The notes beneath the pieces were generated by a model that had not been told where the DNA came from, made no database searches, and was given only the letters and a program-made list of their open reading frames with translations. This document shows positions 47,961 through 60,607 of a DNA stretch of 64,000 nt, piece by piece. A program made the translations under genes and the position numbers. Source of the stretch: Dermatemys mawii. Its lineage: Eukaryota; Chordata; Testudines; Dermatemydidae. Within the stretch, counting starts at the first letter, position 1. Each line of letters starts with the position of its first letter. The DNA lies in the NCBI GenBank assembly GCA_007922305.1, contig ML677348.1, positions 18,026,699 through 18,090,698 of the forward strand. The letters run 5' to 3'.

Positions 47961-49177
47961 TTAGGCATGTTTTGCTTAAGGTCGGTGTCTATAGGGTTCC
48001 CAGTGCAAGTACATCTGGAGTAGTAAGCTCAGTTTGTAATGCAGATGTGACCTAGCCTTGTTTTAAGCATGTCCCCAACCTTGCTAAAGCACTGGTTTGT
48101 TTATGTGTGTCCCCAATGTTTGGGACACAATTAAAACATGATAAGTCCCCACCTACACTACATAACTGACCTACGTTTTATCTTTGACATGGGAAACCAT
48201 GTTGCAACTGGATCTCTGACACCGTTGTACTGCTAGACTTGTAGTATTTCTTCCCTTGAAGTTCCCATGTACGTACTTCTAATTAGACCCCCCTAAGCAA
48301 ATTTAATTGTTAATACAGCTACATATATTCATCATGGTAAGAAATTGACCTTCAAACTGATCATTTGGGGATGGAGGAGGGGGATCAATTTGCACAGTCC
48401 TTCCTAGTTTGTAATGTTAGTGAATAAGGGCAGAAATATATGCCCTTACTTGCACTAACTCTTCATTTGTTGAAGATTTTAACAGCAACTAAAGTCTGGC
48501 TCCACTGCTGCGCATGAAGACAAGGCTGATCCAATACAGTGAAATGTAAATAGTGCAACATATTCCTTTAAATGTGACCACAAGAATTTACAGTTTATTA
48601 AGGCAGATTTGTTTCTATGGTTCCTTTAAGGCTGTGGTTGACATATTTAAAAGAAGCAGTTTTTTTCATTGCATGTTGCTGTTTTCTCCTGGCCGGCTCA
48701 GAGGAAGAAGAGGGGAAACAAGACTGTATCTGGCCCTTTTACTGTGGTGATGAGGATTGTGTTAACACTGAAATGCTCTGTTGATGAGCATGGTATAAAT
48801 GGTAAATGGATCACATAGAATTTCATTAAGATTTTATTATAAGCTATAGAGAAAGTGGGTTACGGTACTTTCTGCCTGTCAGCTAATGCAAAATGACTGC
48901 CACCGCAGTGCAAGTATGGCATGTATAACCTGATACTGAATCATGGGAATTGACGCACATCAAGGTCTAGTCTCTCCCGAATAACTCTCCTGAGATTGCT
49001 GAGACCGTCAATGACTTCACTGAGAAAATAATAATAATACTAGACAGTTTATCTTAAAAAACCCATCCAATTCTGCCTTAGCGGATAATAAAGGCCCAAC
49101 TTAAAATTTAGATATGAGATATTGAAGAAATTAACTTATTTGGACTGAATGGAAAGACCATATGTGACTGGGATGCC

Positions 49178-50090
49178 AGGGAGCCACACTGAAGTTCTCA
49201 ATTAGGATGAACTGCAAAGAATGGGGCAGACAATCCCCATAAAGCTGGTGGATATTACAATTCTTAGATTTACCAAACCAGCACAAAACAGCTTCTGTAA
49301 TATTTTACTGGTCACCCAGAGCCAACAACACAGTTCCCTTAAAGCAACTCAGCCTTAGGTCTCTACCCAGACACCCAAATCAAATATGATGAGGATTACT
49401 GAAAATCGTATTCATCATATAAGAAAGTTCTATCAACCCCAAAGGATCGGACACATTACCTCCCAGATTAATGAATATTTCATATTTTACCAAAATACAC
49501 CCTTACAGCCAATTCTTATTAACTAAACTAAAATTTATTAAAGAAAAGAGTATTGGTTAAAAGATCAGTATAGATACAGACATGAGTGCAGTTCTAAGAT
49601 CAGATTCATAGTACAGATGGTGAGCTTTGTCATTGCAAAGCGGTCTTTCAGAATTAGTCCATAGGTTATAGTCCAATGTTCATATTCAGAATGATCCAGA
49701 TAGGACTGGAGATCTCAGTCTTATGACTTAAGCAGCCCCAGCATGAAGTATCAAATAGATCTGAGCTAAAAACGATCAGGACACAAGGGTTTTTATACAG
49801 CTCCAGGCCTCTGTTGGCAGCTCAGACTTCTTGGGCAATCATGGAGACTTCGAAGTAGACCTATTTCATAAGCATCACCAGTAATTAGCATTAACATAAG
49901 GCAATTGCCTCTTCTGCACCATTTGCAGGTGATTTGTTATCCATTTGAAAGAGATGAATACAGTGATATCACTATGTTTACAGTCCATTTAAATGTTAAG
50001 ATGATCTTTTGATCTCTAAAGTAACAGAATACAGCATAGACAGGGACTGTTGTTTGATTACATTGTTAACCTCTAACAATATATTTAAAC
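49178..50090 (-). mobile_element. LTR-like element, copy 2 of a pair
   Basis: Matches the element at 41411 over about 800 bp with indels, including GAACTGCAAAGAATGGGGCA, CCCAAAGGATCGGACACATT and AACTAAACTAAAATTTATTA. It lacks the hAT-like MITE. The 7 kb between copies holds no retroviral gene, so they are probably separate insertions. Confidence 0.65.
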
Positions 50091-50099
50091 ACAAACATT

Positions 50100-51410
50100 A
50101 TCTACCAAAATGTCTCTGAGGGTTGAATTTGTGTCATTTATCCTGCAGGATGCATAAACTTTTCTGGCCATGCGTCACACCATAATTCAGTTTTGTCAGG
50201 CAAGCGTGGAATATCTCTCCTAGTCGACATTCTGCAGTTGGTTGTCTTTGCATGGCAGTCCTCAGTGCAGGTGTTGAAGGTGATGCTGGATGGCAGGAGC
50301 AGGAAAAAAGAATGTGTTTATAACACATCTTGCGGCAAGCGCTCAACTGAACAAACCTTTCCCATATAAACCACACTGGAACATTGGCATGAGTTGACTT
50401 TCACTGGTTCTGAACAAATTACACAAGTGATCCTCTGCTTCCTAGGGGTTTTCACAGCATACTTCCAACAAGCTAAAGCGTGTGTAGAATTTTTTTGTTG
50501 TTCTTTCAGATATATGCTAAAAGATTTCTATATGTTTTTTATAATGACACAGGATGAACCGGGTAATTATAGGCCTGGTATTGACTCTGGGCAAAAAAAA
50601 AAAATAAAAAAAATGGATTGGATGAACTGGGACTCAATTAAAGGGTGGGGTAACTAATGTAAGGACATTTCCAAAAATGTAAGTGGCCCCAAATAAACTG
50701 CAGTGGCTTGAGGCTGGTAAGAATACTATTCTTGGTTAATTTCTTTCACCACTGCTCATTGTATCACATCTCAGCAGTTAGCCGTTCTTCCTACTGCAAA
50801 AAAATGCACAAAAAATAATCATGGATCTGCAGAATTACTGCAAACTCCTACACATTCTATTAATATACACCACTGTTGATATAGACTTCACAACCTCCAG
50901 GACAGAGAAAATATGTGATGAACTAATAATTTTGCATTCTAGCACTAAATTCAGGAGTTCTGTTTCTTCAGATGCAAGTACATTAACTATGAATTTCTCA
51001 CTCTTGTTAAGCATTTGCTACTCAGTAAAAAATAGGAATATTGTTTCACGAGCTAGCCTTCAAGCTTTTGGTATCCTAAATAGGAGCAAGTTACAGTGCT
51101 CTGTTCTGAGTCAGAACTAGAGTACTTTTAAAAGCAGGGATTGCAGAGAGCAGGCAAAGTTTTTGAATTTTCAAATGAACATTTTTTCAGGGAAATTTCA
51201 TTTAATTACCTTATAGAGCTGGCCAACGTTTTTTGAAAATCTAAAACTTTAACCAAAAAAAATTTTGTGTGAAAATTTGATAGCATTTTTTGACCAGCTC
51301 TAGGCTTTTCATTTAGAAAATAAAAGTTTTAGCATTTTATTTCATAGAAAATAAATCAATAGAAGCACAATCCTTAGATTATAACTCTTTAGGTAGATTC
51401 TTGATCTATG
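50100..51410 (+). other. Intergenic with small LINE and MITE scraps
   Basis: At 50550-50590 the plus strand reads DEPGNYRPG, a CR1 reverse transcriptase word, next to poly(A). At 51214-51302 TAGAGCTGGCCAA and TTGACCAGCTCTA are inverted ends of a short AT-rich MITE. No gene seen. Confidence 0.6.
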
Positions 51411-51412
51411 TT

Positions 51413-53290
51413 AGATTAATAGAAGATTAGGGTTGGAAAAGACCTCAGTAAGTCATCTTGTCCCACCCCTTTCTCAAAGCAGAACCAATCCCAACTAAAT
51501 CATCCCAGCCAGGGCTTTGTCAAGCTGGGCCTTAAAAATCTCTAAGGAAGGAGATTTCACAACTTCCCTTGGTAACCCATTCCAGTGCCTCACCACCCTC
51601 CTAGTGAAATAGTTTTTCCTAATATCCAATTTAGACCTCCTCCATTGCAATCTGAGACCATTGCTCTTTCTTCTGTCATCTGCTACCACTGAGACCAGCC
51701 TAGCTCCATCCTTCTTGGAAGCCCCCTTCAGGTAGTTGAAAGCAGCTATCAAATCCCTCCTCACTCTTCTCTTCTGCAGACTAAATAAGTCCAGTTCCCA
51801 CAGCCTCTCTTCATAAATCATGTGCTTCAGTCCCCTAATCATTTTTGTTGCCTCCACTGGACTCTCTCCAATTTGTCCACATCTGTTCTGTAGTAGGGAG
51901 GGTGGCAGCAAAACTGGATGCAATCCTCCAGATGTGGCCTCACCAGTGCTGAATAGAGGAGAATGATCACTTCCCTCAATCTGCTGGCAATGCTCCTACT
52001 AATGCAGCCCAATATGCTGTTAGCCTTGGCAACAAGGGCACATTACTGACTCATATCCAGCTTCTCATCCACTGTAATCTCCAGGTTCTTTTCTGCAGAA
52101 TTGCCGCTTAACCAGTTGGTCCCCAACCTTTAGCAGAGCATGGGATTCTTCTGTCCTAAGTGAAGGACTCTGCACTTTTCCTTGTTAAACCTCATCAGAT
52201 TTCTTTTAGCCCAATCCTCCAATTTGACTAGGTCACTCTGAACCCCATCACTACCCTCTAGTGTATCTACCTCTCCCTGCATCTTAGTGTCATCCACAAA
52301 CTTGCTGAAGGTGCAATCCATCCCATCAGCCAGATCATTAATGATGATGTTGAACACAACTGGCCACAGGACAGACCCTGCTTTATACCGGCTCTATGTC
52401 TAATTGCCAGCCATCGATCACTACCTGTTAAGCCTGACGATCTGTCCAGCTTTCTATCCACCTTATAGTCCATTCATCCAATCCATACCTTTTTAACTTG
52501 CTGGCAAGAATACTGCGGGAGACTGTATCAAAAGCTTTGCTAAAGTCAAGATATATCTCATACACTGCTTTTCCCATGTCCACAGAGCGTGTTATCTCAT
52601 CATAGAAGGCAATCAGGTTGGTCAGGCATGACTTGTCCTTGGTGATCCATGCTGACTTGTTCCTGATCACCTTCCTCTCCTCCAAGTGCTTCAAAAATGG
52701 ATTCCTTGAAGACCAGCTCCCTGATTTTTCCAGGGACTGAGGTGAGACTGATCAGTCTGTAGTTCCCCAGATTCTCCTTCTTCCGTTTTTAAAAGATGAG
52801 CACTATATTTGCCTTTTTCCAATCATCCAGGACCTTCCCCGATCACAATGAGTTTTCAAAGATAATGGCCAGTGGCTCTGCAATCAGCCTGCTCCCTCTG
52901 CACTCTCGGATGCATTAGATCTGACCCCATGGACCTGTGCATGTCCAGCTTTTCTAAATAGTCCTTAACCTGTTCTTTTGCCACTGAGGGCTGCTCACCT
53001 CCTCCCCATACTGTGCTACCCAGTGCAGCAGTCTGGGAGCTGACCTTTCTGTGAAGACCGAGACAAAACAAGCATAGAGTACTTCAGCTTTTTCTACATC
53101 CTCTGTCACTATTCAGTAAGGGGCCCACATTTTCCTTGACCATCTTCTTGTTGCTAACTTACCTGTAGAAACCCTTCTTGTTACCCTTCACATCTCTTGC
53201 TAGCTACAACTCCAATTGTGCTTTGGTCTTCCTGATTACACACCTGCATGCATGCTCATCATTAAAAATAGACACCTTATTTCCAGTCTA
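51413..53290 (-). mobile_element. Long CR1 fragment, about 1.9 kb
   Basis: Minus-strand CR1 ORF2 from its 3' tail (TTAGGGTTGGAAAAGACCTC) through GLKHMIYEERLWELDLFSLQ, TFSKFVDDTKMQGEVDTLEG (the reverse transcriptase F-x-D-D box, here FVDDT) and YLDFSKAFDTVSRSILASKL to upstream sequence. Several frameshifts and stops split it into at least four frames, so it is dead. The 5' end near 53290 carries a second old LINE word. Confidence 0.92.
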
Positions 53291-53569
53291 AATTTGTCTA
53301 GCTTCAACTTCCAGTCAATGGATCATGTTATTCAATGAACTAATATGGGCTGCAATGCTATTAATACAGCAGGACAAAAGCAGCCCTCCTGTTATGCTTT
53401 TATCCACTTTGGTGTCATATGCAACAGGAAGCAGAAATTATGGGGTGTGTGCATTTGTGATGTGTATTCGGAAGCTCAACGATCACCATGCTTATTTGAA
53501 CATATGAGTTGTGCACATTTAAATCCCAGTGAAAGACTAGTACATTACCCAGTGAAAACCAACAAGCCC

Positions 53570-54290
53570 TGGGATCCTCACCTGACCAGAGGAGGCTGGT
53601 GAGCAGCCAGAAGTGATATAGACCAGCTCCCAGGGTGGAGCAGGCTCTGGTGGGAGGTCCTGGAAAAAGGACAGGAACTGGATTCTCAGCGAGAGAACCC
53701 TAAGAGACATTTACTTAAGAGAGGTATAAAGTTACTTCCAGGGAGATTAGAAGTAGGTTTTTGTTTATAATTCTATGCTGGGTTTTTGTTAAAGGATTCC
53801 AGTGGAGGATCCTGAGAGTCCTGGTCCTGAAATGAGGTGGAATCTAGAGATGTTGCAGGGGACAAGGCCTGAGAGAGGCTGGGTAGGAAGGAGCCCAGGG
53901 AAACAGAAGCAAGGAGTGGGATTGAGCAGACCTTGGCTGCTAGTTATTGGTTCTTGGGCTGGAATCCAGTGTAGTGGGAGGGCCTACCAGCCCCCAAGAA
54001 AGTGATATGAAGCCCCTGAGAAGGGGATATGGACCAATGGAGAGCCCTGAGAGAAGGCTGTGAGGATCACTGGTGAGGACAGTGGAACTGTTTATTTTGT
54101 TGGCCTCTTTGTTAACCTGGAAGAAGTCTACTAAATTGTGAGCTGGGCAGCAGGCGAAGTTAAGAGGAGAGGGATCACTGCAGTGCTGGAGCAACTGTCA
54201 CAGGGTCGCCTGACCGGGAGGAAGGTGCTATGCTCAGCCAAGAGGAGGCACTCCAGTGGTGAGTGAATTCCTTTACAGATACCAATCTAG
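53570..54290 (+). mobile_element. Probable LTR or unclassified reptilian repeat
   Basis: Purine-rich block containing GGTGAGGACAGTGGAACTGT, GAGCAACTGTCACAGGGTCG and CTCCAGTGGTGAGTGAATTC. Layout resembles other LTRs but no inverted ends were fixed. Frames here are incidental. Confidence 0.45.
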
Positions 54291-54309
54291 GACTAGAGAG
54301 TCCTAACTT

Positions 54310-54510
54310 CTATTTGTGGCTGGGCCACAAAACCCAGTGTGGCCTTAATCTCTCTCAAACTCTTTGTGCCTTAGTTTCCTCAACCTGTAAAATGGCGATA
54401 ATACTTCCATAACTGACCAGGGTTACAGTTACTAATGTCTGCAAAGTGCTTTGAGAGCTTTGGCTGGCAGATGCACTATACTGTGTGTATAAAGTACCAT
54501 TCTTCTTCTT
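54310..54510 (+). mobile_element. MIR SINE
   Basis: CCTTAGTTTCCTCAACCTGT, AAAATGGCGATAATACTTCC and GCAAAGTGCTTTGAGAGCTT follow MIR order. Confidence 0.85.
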
Positions 54511-54913
54511 TTGAATCAGCTGTTGGCTCTCTTCAGAGCAATCTACAAAGATATTTACTCATTCATTAGCAAGAACAATTGTATACACATAGTCCCTCTC
54601 TCCATACTATACCCCCAGGATGGCAGATAGTTCTATACTATTCATATTCACAACAAACTGTCCTGTTAATTCATTCCATCTCTATCAACCCTTGGCTGAG
54701 TTTGTCCCATCTCTGCTCAGGGAACTGCTGCCCATCTGTTGGTTGATAGGAAAGGTCAGTCTCATTGTGTGTGCAAGTTTCAATTATTTCACTGCCTTGA
54801 TAACTTCCCTTAAAGACTGTGGTTGGCTCTGGCATATAAAGCTATGACCTACCACACTGATGGAAAGGAGAACTCACTGGAGGTGTATATGTCCATGTAA
54901 CTGTTATGACTTG

Positions 54914-55112
54914 TTAGGGTTTGTCTACATGGCGCACCAAGTCAGGGTGTGAAGCTATAGCTTGCTCTAGCTGGCAGCGTGCAATATGTCAAAGCACATT
55001 ATGGAACTTTTACCAGCTGCAGGATCCATATGGTCAGTTAGTGAATGGCAAGCTAGTGTGCTATAGATTTACATCCTGGCTTGCCATGCATTAAATTGCC
55101 ATGTAGACAAGT
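54914..55112. mobile_element. MITE with TTTGTCTACATGGC ends
   Basis: Left TTAGGGTTTGTCTACATGGC and right GCCATGTAGACAAGTCCTAA are inverted with one or two mismatches. The interior also folds (AGCTATAGCTTGCTCTAGCT against CAAGCTAGTGTGCTATAG). About 200 bp, no coding capacity. Confidence 0.8.
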
Positions 55113-55119
55113 CCTAAGT

Positions 55120-55290
55120 TATCTGTGAGTCAGCATTGATCCAGACTACTTAGGCAAGTCACGGCAGCTCCTTCACTGGAGGTTTTCAAAAAGAGGCTGG
55201 ATACCCATCTGTCTTGGATGGTTTAGAGTAGGCAGAACAAATTCTGCATTGTGGCAGGGGATAAGACAGGATGACCTTTGTGGTGCCTTC
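55120..55290 (+). mobile_element. CR1 3'-end fragment
   Basis: CACTGGAGGTTTTCAAAAAG, AGGCTGGATACCCATCTGTC and GACAGGATGACCTTTGTGG are the end of CR1 ORF2 and its tail on the plus strand. Confidence 0.8.
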
Positions 55291-55299
55291 TCACCCTGT

Positions 55300-57440
55300 G
55301 GTTTTATCAGCATCTTACCAAAGAGACACAAACTGTGCTCCCTCGGAGACTTTACCATTATTCTTTCTTGCTTCCTTTAATCAACAATAAAAGTCAATCA
55401 GATTGAAGATATATGGGTTGCTCCTTTAGTACAGAAAAAGATGATAGGAGAGAAATTTTACCAGCAGGGTGAACAGCTAAATAACAGCTTTTCAACTCAC
55501 ATTAAAGTTCAGTGCTCTCAACCCATCCCAACTGAGGTACTGGAAATAGAGCATTCATATGAAAAATAATAACTTTATTTGAAAAACACCACCTTGCCCA
55601 CACCAAAGTGCTCTGCTAGCTGTACCATAGTGCCATAAAAGCATTATAAAACACATCGAAAATTAGAACAAATAACTGTGTTTTCATCCGCACCAATGAA
55701 AAACTACACTTGACAATTTCAGCATATTCTTCAGGGAAGCAGTGGGGCAGGGAAGGATAGAGGGGATGCCTTAGTTATTATACGGATGTTGTCCTTACCT
55801 TGTGTCGTGCTAGTCTGCTTCCAGAACATTACCTCTATGATCTGGTAAATCATTATATGCACATCTCCAATTACTGTTATTGGAAGCAATTGCTTCTAAT
55901 AGCATAGGCAGTAGAGTATGCTGAATAGTATGCCCTCATAATATTTTGGCTGTACTGCACATACTAACTGGCTACAAGCCACATATTTCTATTAGTAGAA
56001 AAAGAAGACAGACTAACAAATGTAGCTCTCAGTTGATCAAGGTTGTCTTGCTGGTCAGGGATGCTCTGTGTAGTTTATGTATTGCAAAACATACGAACCA
56101 AAACACAAGGTTATTTTAAAAATTATTTATTTTTTATACTGATGTGGTATATCGCAATGTTTCTGAAGACCTTGTCTGAACTATCTTTTATTGTGATAAA
56201 GGCTCAGTTTATCCCAGGACTTAGACTCCTGTATAAGTCCAACCCTATGGAGCAAGCACTCAGTCCTGTAGAGCATGCTGCTCTTGATCCAGTGAAGCAC
56301 TCAAGCACAGGCTTAACTTTAAGGATTGACATAAATGGGTCTTAAGAACACACCATAGAGCAAAGTGCAAACTTCAGGGTTTTGCTCAATCAGGCCAAAG
56401 ACTTGCAAAACTTCCCAAAATCATAATACATCCAGAAATCCCCCTTCTGTAAATCATCCTCTTGACTCAACTAGCAAGAAGCTGAAGCTATTCAAAAAAA
56501 TCAAAGTATTTTTCACTTCATTAACCTCTAATACACTCCACTTTCAAAATGCACAGCTGGATTAAATTTTTCTCTCTGTTATTAATAAAAATGTTACAGT
56601 TATGCCTTAAAATGTAATGACACATAATCTGACTTATCCGCAGCGCTGTTGGTCATCTTCTTTGTCACATTTCGTGACAGACTGGACTATTTCCGTACCT
56701 CCTGTTTCACATCAGTCACAGTCCTGTCTCTCAGTTTCTGTGGTTTCGTATAGTTGACTGACACACAGACTTGTATAACTTCTTTATTTTGTCACTTTCT
56801 TTTCTTGTTTGACATGCAAACTTTATCTGTTCTAATTACTCTTTACTATTCTCCATGCTTTATATCTCCCACAAGTTAACTCTGTAGATACACCAGGAAT
56901 GCTTTTCCATGATAATGCTGCCATTTAAACATGAGCAAGTGTTCTCGCAAGCTATTTATTCCTCTTGCTAACGGATTTATGCTGATCTGGCACTAATGAT
57001 TCAGGCCCTTTATCACTCCCTGCAGAAGCAGTTCAGAGCTGTCAGCTAGGCGCTGGAAAGCTCACCCTCCTTTGACTCTATCTGCAGCCTCTAGCAATAC
57101 TAAATAGGAGTCAGTAACTCCCACATTCTTCATATCCTTATATATAGGATTGTGACATTCTACAGCGAATTTCTTGCCAATTAATAGTGGGGAAAGGAGG
57201 AGGGAAAGGCATCTTGGACATTATGTGCAGCTACGACTTTTAGGTTTCACTTGTTTGGTAGCTTGGCCCTTGACATCCTTTTGGCACACTCTCTTTCCAG
57301 TGCATGAGGAGACTGACAAGCCAAAGCAAAATGCTGTCACCTTCCACCTGTAAGACCACAGAGATAGATGGCTGGTTTGTGTGTAATCTCCTGGTGGTGC
57401 AGATAGCCCCTCCTACTCAGAGGAGGCGGCAATGGAAAGG
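55300..57440 (+). other. Intergenic, no gene seen
   Basis: AT-rich. Only an old repeat near 56190-56345 (GAAGCACTCAAGCACAGGCT) stands out. The 100-codon frame at 56043 overlaps it and has no domain. Confidence 0.6.
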
Positions 57441-59990
57441 GCAAGCAGAGCCTTCATCTGTACCACATGGCATGGTACCTTCTCCACTGCCTGTGCCCAG
57501 GCTCCCTGTCCCACTGCCCTACATTCTCAGGTTGTCCTGCAAGCGCCTGGAGCAGCAGTAGCTGCGTCGTGAGGGTGGGAAAAGGACAGGGAGACCCTGT
57601 TCCAGCAGCCTCACACTCCTGCTTCTCTCTTGTCCACTCCTCTCCTCCTCTCCTCCCTCCAGGCAGCAAAGAGAAGGTCCCAGAGATGAAGGCACAGGCA
57701 CTACAAGCAGTGTTTGAGTAATGGAGGAGTGAGCAAGCAGTTGGGCAGCTACATATTCACAGAAGGGAGGGGAGAAGCCAGAAGTGGAGCAAGCCTTGAG
57801 CTGCTGGACTGGTCACAGTCTGGAAGACTCCAGTCCCTGCTTTCCCCTTTCTTCTCCTGTACAGCACAGAGCAGCCCCAGCTGCTCCTTCTATTTTCCCC
57901 CTCCCTCTCTGAGAGGAGGGGAGGGGAGGAGAGGAGTGGCAGCGATGACCTCCAAGTGGCAGCAGCCATTGCATTGGCCTAGGGCGAGACAGGGGAACTT
58001 GAATTCATTGTCTGTGGGGGTTGGGGGGGGTGTCACACTATGTTTGGCCCCTGTAAATGAAGCAGATCCGGCCCCTCCGTGCCAGAACAGGTGCTCCCAG
58101 TTTGGCCAAGTGAGAGGTTGGGACAGCGCCTGGGAGAATCTGAGAGGGAGGAGAGACAGGCAGGAGGCTGGAGGAGGTCTCTGGGAAAAGCTGCGCAGCG
58201 CTCTCTGCAGGCACTCCCTAGACAGAGGGAGGAATTACTGGGAAGCCAGGGTGGGGGTGGCTTGCTGGCCCAGAGAGCCATGGCCAGAGAAGGCAGGAGA
58301 CAGCTGAATGCTGAGAGCAGCAGAGGGAGATGCCTGTTGGCTCTCAGAAGGCCAGAGGGGGCTGAAGGCTGGGAGTGAAGCATGGTGAGGGACCCTGGAG
58401 CCATCCTGGAGTGCTGGGCCATGGTGCTGAGGGATTCCAGAAAGGAATGAGGGTAGGATGCTGCTGGACCCTAGAGCTGCACTGCAGAGCTGGGATGGGG
58501 TGCTGAGGGACATTGGGGGGCTCTGTCTTTACTTGATGTATTATCTGGACTATGGCTTTGAGGCTTGGGCTATGGTTTATGTGCTGGAGCTTTCTTTTGG
58601 ACCAGATTAACCCCCATTTGCACACAGAAAGACTCTTTGATTTTGGGGGACTCTGATGGAGGGAAAATGAGGCAGGTGTGACTGTCATACCACAGCCTCC
58701 CACAGGAGGGTGATTATAGGTGGGGCTGTGCAATGGGAGGTGACCCAGCCTGAATTAATTGCATTGGGTGCAGCCTGGGAAGAGACTATCCCTAAATCCC
58801 CCTTCTAGGTCCCAGAGAAACCCAGACACAGCCCTTCTCAAAGCCACCAGTCTCTGAGCAACCTGTTGGGACACCACCCCTCCATCTGGTTGCCAAACTT
58901 GTTATTGAACTCGTACAGTAAAAACCATTGTCATTGCCAGGTATGGCCCGACATATAACAGAACAAGGGTGCCCCAGGCTTTGTCCATTTGTCATGCCTT
59001 TGGTGGCTTGTGTCACACACTGGCAGACTTGCAGATTGAGATGTCCGGTGTCCATCCCTTCATAGTCTGCTCAGACTCTCCCTATGGCAAACTTCGGGTG
59101 CAAATGAAAGGACCCCCCCACCTCCTGAACCTTCTCTCATTGCAGAGCAAAATGAATGGTTTGCACAGGCCTTTGAGGCTATGATAAAATATACATGAGG
59201 TGTTATCCTCAACTTCCACAAGGATTTCTCTGCCTTAGCTCTTGTTTCTCCAGAAGTCAGGAGATGATCATTATGGCTCTCACCAGGAAGACTATATGGA
59301 ATTTGCATGTGCCATAATCTTCTCTCCCAGATCCCTCAATTCCACCCACTCTTAATACATTGAACACCGCCAGAGGCAATGGAGGAGGGGTGGCAGCTTC
59401 TAGCAAGGACAGGGGACACAGAATGGGAGTCCTCCGTCCCCCACTGCAAAACAGCACACCCACAGCTCACTACCGGCAACTGAGATGGAGGGAACAGTTC
59501 AGTGCAAGAGGGGAGGGGGTCCCCTGATACTTCCCTCTGCAAAATAGCAACCCCCTCACCCCCCCCCCCGCCCTTCTGCCTGAAAACCAGATGCTGAGGA
59601 AGGGAGGAGAAAACCTTCAGCTGTATCTCTGCTGCTGCCCCAACACCAGCTTCCCCCACATCCCTCTCTTCCAGACCCTCCCCGCAAATACCCCCTTACA
59701 TATGCTGTCCATACTGGCTCTGTCATGCAGGGCAAGTGGACATGGATGTAGGCCTGGAGATGCTCTAAAGGGCCAGGGTCAGCAGGGGAGTGAAAAGATA
59801 CAGTTTGGGGTGGGGACGGCAACACCCCTATATGCTTCCCAATCTCCACCCGTGGATGTGATGTCACAGACATTCCCTGTATGCAGCATCTATATTGATG
59901 TTACCAGGTGGACATTTGAGAGTGGAGGAAGTATTCCCAGGGGAAATGTTGCTCCTGAGCAGTGATTACACTCTAACCGGGTGTTGCTGT
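57440..59990 (+). other. GC-rich intergenic block, unclassified
   Basis: Many overlapping frames of 60-197 codons occur on both strands, rich in Ser, Pro, Gly and Arg and without conserved motifs, the pattern expected from GC-rich DNA rather than genes. CTGAGAGGAGGGGAGGGGAG and a 9-base C run near 59559-59569 are low-complexity. I cannot name a repeat family. Confidence 0.5.
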
Positions 59991-59998
59991 AAACAAGT

Positions 59999-60607
59999 GT
60001 CTAATGAATCATTTTGGGATGTATTAGCAGGAGTGTTGTAAGCAAGACACAAGAAGTAATTCTTCTGCTCTACTCTGCGCTGATACAACCTCATTTGGAG
60101 TATTGTGTCCAGTTCTGGGCACCACATTTCAGGAAATATGTGGAAAAATTGGAGAAAATCCAGAGGAGAGCGACACAAATGATTAAAGGTCTAGAAAACA
60201 TGCGCTATGAGGGAAGATTGAAAGAAATGGGTTTGTTCAGTATGGAGAAGAGAAGACAGAGAGGGGACATGATAGTTTTCAAGTACATAAAAGATTTTTC
60301 ACAAGGAAGAGAGAGAAAAAATGTTCTTGTTAACCTCTGAGGATAGGACAAGAAGCAATTGGTTTAAATTGCAGCAAAGGCTGTTTGGGTTGGGCATTAA
60401 GAAAAACTTCCTAACTATCAGGGTAGGTAAGCAGAGGAATAAATTATCTACAGAGGCTGTGGAATCTGTGTCATTGGAAATTTTTAAGAGCAGGTTGGGC
60501 AAACACCTGTCAGGGATGGTCTACGTAATACTTAGTCCTGCCTGGAGTGCAGGGGACTGGACTAGAAGAACTCCCAAGGTCCTTTTCAGTCCTACAGTTC
60601 TATGATC
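59999..60607 (+). mobile_element. CR1-type LINE, 3' end with reverse transcriptase remnant
   Basis: The plus strand encodes LLYSALIQPHLEYCVQFWAP, RRATQMIKGLENMRYEGRLK and, after a frameshift near 60330, RTRSNWFKLQQRLFGLGIKK. It ends at ACAGTTCTATGATCT, the usual CR1 tail. Broken, so not active. Confidence 0.9.

Noticed and set aside
57714..58307. 197-codon plus-strand frame and several overlapping frames on both strands
   Set aside because: They lie in a GC-rich stop-poor block, overlap one another on both strands, and show no conserved motif.
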